8,839 nucleotides of DNA, taken from NCBI GenBank assembly GCA_025464645.1, contig JAODGF010000070.1:9594-18432 (forward strand), read 5' to 3'. The position numbers and the translations under genes are program-made. Of the stretch, positions 1-4,503 are shown in pieces (the first letter of the stretch is position 1; the number at the start of each line of letters is the position of its first letter). This DNA is from Methanosarcinales archaeon (GTDB lineage: Archaea > Halobacteriota > Syntropharchaeia > Alkanophagales > Methanospirareceae). Under the pieces are notes generated by a model. That model was not told the origin of the DNA and made no database searches. It was given only the letters and a program-made list of their open reading frames with translations.

Positions 1-10
1 GGATTGATTG

Positions 11-1936
11 ATGAAGGATTCAATGAGCAGTGTGGACATAGCAGCTATCGTTACTGAACTACAAGAGCTTTTAGGAGCAAGAATCGTGAAAGCATATCAA
101 CCTGGAAAAGAAGAAATAAGACTGAAACTACATCAAAAGGAGAAAGGAGGGATTGATTTGATTATCGAAGCCGGGAGAAGAATTCACATCACTAAATATA
201 AGAGACCTTCACCGAGAATGCCTTCCAACTTCTCTATGTTCCTCAGGAAACATCTCGGCGGTGGCAGGATTTCTCAAATACGACAACTCGACTTCGACAG
301 AATAGTTGAGATAACGATAGAGCGGTGGGATAAAAAACTCAGTTTGATTGCTGAGTTGCTTCCGAGGGGAAACGTGGTAGTCATTGATGAAACCGGGAAA
401 ATTATGCTGCCTTTGAAAAGAAAGAGCTTCGCATCAAGGAAAATAAAAGTAGGCGAGAATTATAAACGACCTCCTTCGAGAGGGAATCCCTTGAAAATGA
501 GCGAAGATGATTTAATGACGCTGTGCAAATCCTCCCGCGATAAAGACATCATCAGGGTTCTTGCATCAGAATTGGGTCTGGGTGGATTATATGCGGAAGA
601 AGTATGCAAAAAAGCAGGAATTGATAACAAAAAGAAGGCAAATGAACTCACAGAAAACGAAATAAAAGCTATTCATGCTACAATACTTCGCATATTTGAG
701 CCGATAATCACAAATGACAAATCCAAGCTTAAAGCACACATCGTAGTAGAAAAGGAAGGAAAAGTAGATGTTCTTCCCTTTGAGTTGAGCATATATGAAA
801 CCAAAGAAAAAGTGTTTTTTCCCTCTTTTAATGACGCTGCGGATGATTTTTTCACTACTCAAATAGCAGAAGAGATAGAAGAAAAAGCGATAGATAAGCG
901 AGAGAAGGAGATTGAGAAGTACGAGCGAATTTTGAATGAGCAAGCCCAGGCGCTTCGCAAATTCACAATAAAAGAAAAGGAATGCATAGAAAAGGGGGAG
1001 TTGATTTATGCACGCTATACCGAGATAGAAGATATCTTGCGTGAAATGGGCGAAAAAAGGAAAGTTGTCACTTTGACGCTGCCGAATACCGAGCTTCAAC
1101 TTGAGATTGATACTTCGGTTTCTCTGCACAAGAATGCAAATGCGTATTACGAGAAGGCAAAAGCATTCAGGAAGAAGAGGGCGGGTGTGGAGAGAGCGAT
1201 GGAGGAGACACAAGCTAAGATAAGCCGGGAAAAGGAGAAAGAGGTAAGGGTAGAAGAGGAGTTGATGCCAAAGAGAAAAGAAGTGAGGAGAGAGAAGGAG
1301 GAGTGGTATGAGCGGTTTAGATGGTTTTGGACTTCAGATGGTTTTCTCGTTGTAGGGGGGAAAGACGCAACCTCCAATGAAATACTTGCTAAGAAGCATA
1401 TGGAACCCACCGACCTTTTTTTCCATACGCAAGCAGAGGGTGCACCGGTGGTAATCGCGAAAACAGGAGGAAAAGAAGTTTCTGAGGAAGGGTTAAGGGA
1501 AATAGCACAATTCGCAACTTCTTATTCTAACTTGTGGAAATACGGGTTCTATGAAGGCGAATGCTATTGCGTTACCGGCAAGCAGGTAAGCAAGACACCG
1601 CCGTCCGGGGAGTATATAAAGAAGGGGAGTTTTGTAGTGCGAGGTAAGAGGAAGTATTTTAAGGCGCCGTTAGGGCTGTGTATAGGGATTGAAAAGGATA
1701 AAAAGCGATTGGTTGCATGCCCTTCTTCAGAGTCGCAAAAGAGCAGGCTGGATAATTTCGTAGAACTTGTGCCCGGTGATGGTCTGGAAAAAAATGAGCT
1801 TTCAAAGGAAATTGTGAAATTCTTTATTGACAGTGCAAAGGACGAAAACAAAGAGGAGATTAAGCGAATAGCAACACAGGATAAGATATTGAGCTTTCTG
1901 CCACCCGGGAAGTCGAGTGTGAAATTGAAGGTATGA
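11..1936 (+). CDS. rqcH: Ribosome quality control protein RqcH (NFACT family, archaeal Rqc2 homologue)
   Basis: Archaeal member of the NFACT/RqcH/Rqc2/NEMF family. The family binds large ribosomal subunits still carrying peptidyl-tRNA; the bacterial protein recruits tRNA-Ala to add C-terminal alanine tails to the stalled chain. Visible in the 641-residue product: an NFACT-N domain from the N-terminus, opening SSVDIAA near residue 6, with an Asp-Arg pair at 96-97 (LDFDRIVEI) matching the functionally important D97/R98 of Bacillus RqcH; a helix-hairpin-helix-like stretch near 188-204; charged coiled-coil arms around 285-345 and 375-435; and an NFACT-R (DUF814) domain about 433-560 with GGKDATSNE and DLFFHTQ motifs. 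ATG at 11 is chosen because many archaeal homologues begin MKxxM(S/T)S; TTG at 8 and ATG at 23 are alternatives. Its promoter lies outside the window. Function is assigned by family; alanine tailing in this organism is inferred. Confidence 0.93.
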   Translation: MKDSMSSVDIAAIVTELQELLGARIVKAYQPGKEEIRLKLHQKEKGGIDLIIEAGRRIHITKYKRPSPRMPSNFSMFLRKHLGGGRISQIRQLDFDRIVEITIERWDKKLSLIAELLPRGNVVVIDETGKIMLPLKRKSFASRKIKVGENYKRPPSRGNPLKMSEDDLMTLCKSSRDKDIIRVLASELGLGGLYAEEVCKKAGIDNKKKANELTENEIKAIHATILRIFEPIITNDKSKLKAHIVVEKEGKVDVLPFELSIYETKEKVFFPSFNDAADDFFTTQIAEEIEEKAIDKREKEIEKYERILNEQAQALRKFTIKEKECIEKGELIYARYTEIEDILREMGEKRKVVTLTLPNTELQLEIDTSVSLHKNANAYYEKAKAFRKKRAGVERAMEETQAKISREKEKEVRVEEELMPKRKEVRREKEEWYERFRWFWTSDGFLVVGGKDATSNEILAKKHMEPTDLFFHTQAEGAPVVIAKTGGKEVSEEGLREIAQFATSYSNLWKYGFYEGECYCVTGKQVSKTPPSGEYIKKGSFVVRGKRKYFKAPLGLCIGIEKDKKRLVACPSSESQKSRLDNFVELVPGDGLEKNELSKEIVKFFIDSAKDENKEEIKRIATQDKILSFLPPGKSSVKLKV

Positions 1937-1940
1937 GCTT

Positions 1941-2066
1941 TTATACTTGACATTGTCAGATTAACCGCAGAGTTCAGGGAGAACGCAGAGGATGTACATA
2001 TTTTCTCTGCGAACTCAGCGTTCTCTGCGGTAAATTTAAAATGTGACAAAGTCAAGTTTATATTAC
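1941..2066. repeat. Compound inverted repeat with GCAGAG motifs (MITE-like or repeat hairpin)
   Basis: This fills most of the gap between rqcH and secF. The outer arms CTTGACATTGTCA (1946-1958) and TGACAAAGTCAAG (2044-2056) pair at 12 of 13 positions. Inside them, ACCGCAGAG (1964-1972) pairs exactly with CTCTGCGGT (2023-2031), and CGCAGAG (1984-1990) pairs exactly with CTCTGCG (2005-2011), around a 14-base loop at 1991-2004. The segments between the two inner stems largely do not pair, so the fold has an internal loop. GCAGAG-type hairpins of this kind are, from general experience, dispersed intergenic repeats in many prokaryotes, often mistranslated as TAENAE peptides. No transposase is present. 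The right outer arm abuts the likely secF TATA box. Confidence 0.8.
2057..2065 (+). promoter_or_regulatory. Probable TATA box of secF
   Basis: The sequence TTTATATTA lies about 32-40 bases before the secF ATG. An archaeal start site would be expected about 25 bases downstream, near 2085-2090, giving a very short leader. The A/G-rich run AAGGGGAAG directly before the ATG could serve as a weak ribosome binding site if the leader includes it. The box sits at the edge of the inverted repeat, so the repeat may have supplied the promoter. Seen by motif only. Confidence 0.45.
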
Positions 2067-2096
2067 TTCACGTAAAACATTGAGAATAAGGGGAAG

Positions 2097-3029
2097 ATGA
2101 AAGAAAGAGAAAGTTTGTTTGAAAAAATAGACATCACGAAATATTCTGTGAAGAAATTGGTTGCTATACCTCTAATCATATTGCTCGTCTCTTTAGTCCT
2201 GCTCACCTCCACACAGCTAAGCATAGATTCGCCAGTACACTTAGGAATGGATTTCAAAGGCGGAACGTGGGTGAAAATAAGCACAGACGAAACAAGAGAA
2301 GAGCTAACCGCAAAATTCTCCGATTTCCCCGTTACACTCATTGCCAATACGGGTATAGGAAAAGAAAAGAGGATAGAACTCGATATGACAAGCACTTCAC
2401 CAAAGTATGATCTCCTGATTGACATGCTTAACAAAGAATATGGAGTTGGAACCTATGAAATAGAGAGTATAAGTCCGGTGTTTGGCAAACAATACCAAAC
2501 TCAGGCATTACGCGCTCTGATAATCGCTTTTGTTCTGATGGCAATCGTCGTTTTCGTGGTATTCCGAACTTTTGTCCCTTCCTTTGCTGTCGTTTTGTCC
2601 GCTTTTTCTGACATCCTCATCGCAGTTGCCTGCATGGATGCAATCGGGATGGAATTATCACTGGGCACAGTAGCCGCATTACTTATGCTCATAGGCTATT
2701 CTGTGGACTCTGATATTTTATTGACGAGAAATCTACTGCATAAAAAAGGTGACATAAACGAGAAGCTACGAAGTGCAATGAAGACTGGTATAACGATGAC
2801 TTCAACGACACTGGCTGCGGTATTCGCAATGTTCCTCGTCTCCTTTTATCTCGATATTTTCATCTTAAAAGCCATTTCCGTCGTGCTTTTGTTCGGTCTC
2901 ATGATGGATTTGATGAACACCTGGCTGCTAAACGCAGGGATATTGAGGTGGTATGTGGAGCGGAAGGAAGGAAAGAAATATAAAAGAGGCGTAGAAAAAG
3001 CGAAAGTGAAGAAAAAAGTAAAAGCATAA
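2097..3029 (+). CDS. secF: Protein-export membrane protein SecF
   Basis: Subunit of the SecDF complex of the RND superfamily, which assists export through the SecYE translocon and in bacteria uses the proton gradient. The 310-residue product has the expected layout: a first membrane helix at about 20-38; an extracytoplasmic P1-type domain at about 45-135 that opens with LGMDFKGGT (49-57); and five further membrane helices between about 139 and 284. IGYSVDSDILLTRN (199-212) contains acidic residues D204 and D206 in the conserved fourth helix, where the proton-relay Asp lies in the family. MTSTTLAAV (234-242) is the next conserved helix motif. The C-terminal tail (288-310) is very rich in lysine and arginine, fitting a cytosolic location. 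Length is normal for SecF. SecD, its usual partner, is not adjacent: the next genes are on the opposite strand. Start ATG is preceded by a purine-rich AAGGGGAAG. Confidence 0.93.
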   Translation: MKERESLFEKIDITKYSVKKLVAIPLIILLVSLVLLTSTQLSIDSPVHLGMDFKGGTWVKISTDETREELTAKFSDFPVTLIANTGIGKEKRIELDMTSTSPKYDLLIDMLNKEYGVGTYEIESISPVFGKQYQTQALRALIIAFVLMAIVVFVVFRTFVPSFAVVLSAFSDILIAVACMDAIGMELSLGTVAALLMLIGYSVDSDILLTRNLLHKKGDINEKLRSAMKTGITMTSTTLAAVFAMFLVSFYLDIFILKAISVVLLFGLMMDLMNTWLLNAGILRWYVERKEGKKYKRGVEKAKVKKKVKA

Positions 3030-3036
3030 AATAAAG
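3010..3036 (-). terminator. Possible T-rich terminator of the minus-strand ribosomal gene run
   Basis: Reading the minus strand just past the rps27ae stop, three T-tracts occur within about 25 bases: TTTATTTTATG, then TTTTAC, then TTTTTTC. Archaeal RNA polymerase terminates at T-rich tracts without needing a hairpin. Because the convergent genes are only 12 bases apart, these tracts lie inside the 3' end of secF and correspond to its lysine codons. The call rests on base composition alone. Confidence 0.35.
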
Positions 3037-3041
3037 CTCCT

Positions 3042-3221
3042 CTATTTCTTCCTGAACTCAGTATAACCACATTTCCCACATGAATACCGGTCTTTATGCT
3101 CGGCTAAAAACACTCCTGCTCCACACCTGGGGCATACCTTCCGCTTCCTGTGCAATCCCACCTTTGCCTTCCCTTCTCCTTTCTTCTCTTTCAACTCGTA
3201 AAACGTATGAATTGACGCCAT
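3042..3221 (-). CDS. rps27ae: Small ribosomal subunit protein eS31 (S27ae), zinc-ribbon
   Basis: Ribosomal protein S27ae (eS31) of the small subunit, found in archaea and eukaryotes; in eukaryotes it is fused to ubiquitin. The gene has 59 sense codons. The product starts MASIHTFYELKEKK, continues with a basic linker (LHRKRKVC), and carries a zinc ribbon with Cys30, Cys33, Cys48 and Cys51 (CPRCG and CGKCG). The stretch VFLAEHKDRYSCGKCGYTEF is highly characteristic of the family, and the end FRKK-stop is typical. The ATG is chosen because it follows a GGAG ribosome binding site (3231-3234) by 9 bases, and because it gives the usual family length. It lies 13 bases after rps24e, almost certainly on the same transcript, and converges on secF with 12 bases between stop codons. 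Confidence 0.95.
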   Translation of the reverse strand: MASIHTFYELKEKKGEGKAKVGLHRKRKVCPRCGAGVFLAEHKDRYSCGKCGYTEFRKK

Positions 3222-3234
3222 CTTTCTTTTCTCC

Positions 3235-3549
3235 TTACCCTTCTCCTTCGCTCAGACCACCAAAATTTCTCTTTATTATATGTTCTCTCTCGATTGCTCT
3301 TAACCTATCTTCGCTTTCATATACCTTCGCATAGCCTACCGTCTCCCACTTTCCAAACTCCGTTCTCATTCTATCTATTACAAGGAGATTCGGATTGCAC
3401 CGGAGCTTTTTTGTCAAGGCATCTCGTGCCTGGGCTCTGCTTGGCGAAGCCCCTCCCCTCTCTCCCTCTTCTTCATGCTTCAATCTAAAAAATACTTCCT
3501 TCCTCCCCAGTAGCTGATTCTCCCTCTCCTCTGTTATCTCTATTTTCAT
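3235..3549 (-). CDS. rps24e: Small ribosomal subunit protein eS24 (S24e)
   Basis: Structural protein of the archaeal/eukaryotic small ribosomal subunit. The 104-residue product opens MKIEITEERENQLLGRKEV, typical of S24e. It contains the family motif ASPSRAQARDAL (34-45) and the most conserved segment, RTEFGKWETVGYAKVYES (62-79), followed by IKRN near 92-95. There is a slightly enlarged acidic and glycine-rich loop (EEEGERGG, 26-33) and a short acidic tail (LSEGEG). The gene precedes rps27ae by 13 bases, the order seen in many archaea. Upstream lie 77 AT-rich bases to spt4. The ATG has no clear Shine-Dalgarno sequence (GTGTTAAG precedes it), and a weak TATA-like stretch (ATATTTTTAA on the minus strand, 3604-3595) lies about 45-55 bases upstream, so a separate start site is possible but unproven. 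Confidence 0.94.
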   Translation of the reverse strand: MKIEITEERENQLLGRKEVFFRLKHEEEGERGGASPSRAQARDALTKKLRCNPNLLVIDRMRTEFGKWETVGYAKVYESEDRLRAIEREHIIKRNFGGLSEGEG

Positions 3550-3626
3550 CTTAACACTTTTTCTTTTTTGTAAAGAAGAAAACTGTACAAAATGTTAAAA
3601 ATATCTTTCATTGTTACAGTCTATCT

Positions 3627-3812
3627 TTACCGTACCTTTAATGCATATCTCCCCTCTTTCTTTATCCCTAACTTCTTCGCTATCTCTGAGCCTTCCGCAT
3701 CTACAATCACTATATACCCACTCCAATCTTTACTGATCGAATTAGACCCGCATTTGCATACCGATTTCCCGCTTTCCACTATCCTATGGCAGTCCCTGCA
3801 CGCTTTTTCCAT
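3627..3812 (-). CDS. spt4: Transcription elongation factor Spt4 (RpoE'')
   Basis: Small zinc protein that pairs with Spt5 and clamps it onto RNA polymerase for processive elongation. The 61-residue product has the first zinc knuckle CRDC (Cys5, Cys8). It then has the family core SKDWSGYIVIVDAEGSEIAKKLGI (27-50), which includes the Spt5-contacting strand, and ends RYALKVR, as archaeal Spt4 proteins do. Odd point: the second knuckle reads VCKCGS, i.e. Cys19-x-Cys21, whereas the archaeal Spt4 sequences I recall have C-P-x-C, so one residue is missing between the cysteines. The gene lies downstream of rpo7, a very common archaeal pairing, but separated from it by a 127-base gap holding a hairpin repeat. 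AAAAGGGATA directly precedes the ATG and is a weak candidate ribosome binding site. Confidence 0.93.
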   Translation of the reverse strand: MEKACRDCHRIVESGKSVCKCGSNSISKDWSGYIVIVDAEGSEIAKKLGIKKEGRYALKVR

Positions 3813-3842
3813 TATCCCTTTTATATTTGTTTAGCTCCTTAA

Positions 3843-3939
3843 AAATCCCAAATCCAAATACATACCAATACTACCAAACAAAACCCAAAGCCCAATACTA
3901 AGGGTTTAGTTGGGATTTGGTAGTATTTGACATTGGAAT
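3843..3939. repeat. Hairpin-forming intergenic repeat between rpo7 and spt4
   Basis: Low-complexity sequence built from CCAAA/TTTGG words fills the gap between two genes normally co-transcribed. AATACTACCAAA (3867-3878) pairs perfectly over 12 bases with TTTGGTAGTATT (3916-3927), and inside this AAACCC (3881-3886) pairs with GGGTTT (3902-3907). The word CCAATACTA also recurs directly at 3865-3873 and 3892-3900. On the minus strand the repeat begins immediately after the rpo7 stop codon. The style resembles dispersed intergenic repeats of many environmental prokaryotes. It could act as an RNA processing or attenuation hairpin within the operon; that role is inference. Confidence 0.7.
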
Positions 3940-4503
3940 TTATCCCTTCTCCCTCTCTTTCTCCCTCTCTTCTTCTATCCACTCTAATTTACCCAATCCC
4001 GGCTGTCGCATTGTTAATCCAATCTTGCTGTCCCCTGGGTCCCTTTCGTTAAGCGAAATTGCAACTATTCTTGCTCGCAGCCTATCCCCCTCTCCTAATG
4101 TCCTGTTGGTATCCTTGGTAACAAGTTTTGCTCCCTTCTCATCATAAGAGATATATTCGTCGGTAATCTGACTGATATGCAGTAACCCATCTAACGGACC
4201 TATCTGCACAAAAGCGCCAAATTCTACTATCTCTACTACTTCCCCTTCCACTATCTCTTGCATCTTGGGTCTAAAAACAAGCGCGTCAAAGACCGTTTCG
4301 TAATAAACGCCGGGGTCTCCTATCATCAGCCTTCCTTCCTTTATATCCGCAACGTCCAGTATTGCAATGAACATCCCTATCTTTTTATCCAGCCGCCCCT
4401 CCAGCTTCTCTTGTAACATCTCTTTCACTACAACCTGCAAATCGTCCCCCAATCTCCTCGGCGGCACCCTTACTACGTCAACCGCTCTTATCTTGATATA
4501 CAT
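3940..4503 (-). CDS. rpo7: DNA-directed RNA polymerase subunit Rpo7 (RpoE')
   Basis: Large stalk subunit of archaeal RNA polymerase, homologue of eukaryotic Rpb7. With Rpo4 it forms the stalk that binds emerging RNA and helps open-complex formation and termination. The 187-residue product, a normal length, has an N-terminal RNP-like domain (about 1-78; starts MYIKIRAVDVVRVPP) and an S1/OB RNA-binding domain (about 82-165). The conserved junction YYETVFDALVFRPKMQEIVEGEVVEIVEFGAFV (67-99) and GPLDGLLHISQI (102-113) are diagnostic. A charged tail, EEEREKEREKG, ends just before a hairpin repeat. The start lies inside the end of ppsA, giving a 26-base overlap in a different frame. Both termini look native, so the overlap is probably real and suggests translational coupling. 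spt4 follows downstream. Confidence 0.95.
   Translation of the reverse strand: MYIKIRAVDVVRVPPRRLGDDLQVVVKEMLQEKLEGRLDKKIGMFIAILDVADIKEGRLMIGDPGVYYETVFDALVFRPKMQEIVEGEVVEIVEFGAFVQIGPLDGLLHISQITDEYISYDEKGAKLVTKDTNRTLGEGDRLRARIVAISLNERDPGDSKIGLTMRQPGLGKLEWIEEEREKEREKG

Noticed and set aside
587..1213. Minus-strand open frame of 208 codons inside rqcH
   Set aside because: Fully antisense to a strongly conserved gene; the predicted peptide is low-complexity Phe/Leu/Cys-rich with no recognisable motif.
1564..2055. Minus-strand open frame of 163 codons containing a TAENAEFAEK peptide
   Set aside because: It runs antisense through rqcH and translates the GCAGAG inverted repeat. TAENAE-type peptides are a familiar artefact of translating such repeats, not a real protein.
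2063..2434. Minus-strand open frame of 123 codons over the start of secF
   Set aside because: Antisense shadow of secF; its hydrophobic and Ser-rich composition is the complement of the membrane-protein coding strand.
3430..3452. Small GGGCT...AGCCC inverted repeat in rps24e
   Set aside because: Lies in the coding sequence for the conserved ASPSRAQAR region and is explained by codon content; short and imperfect.
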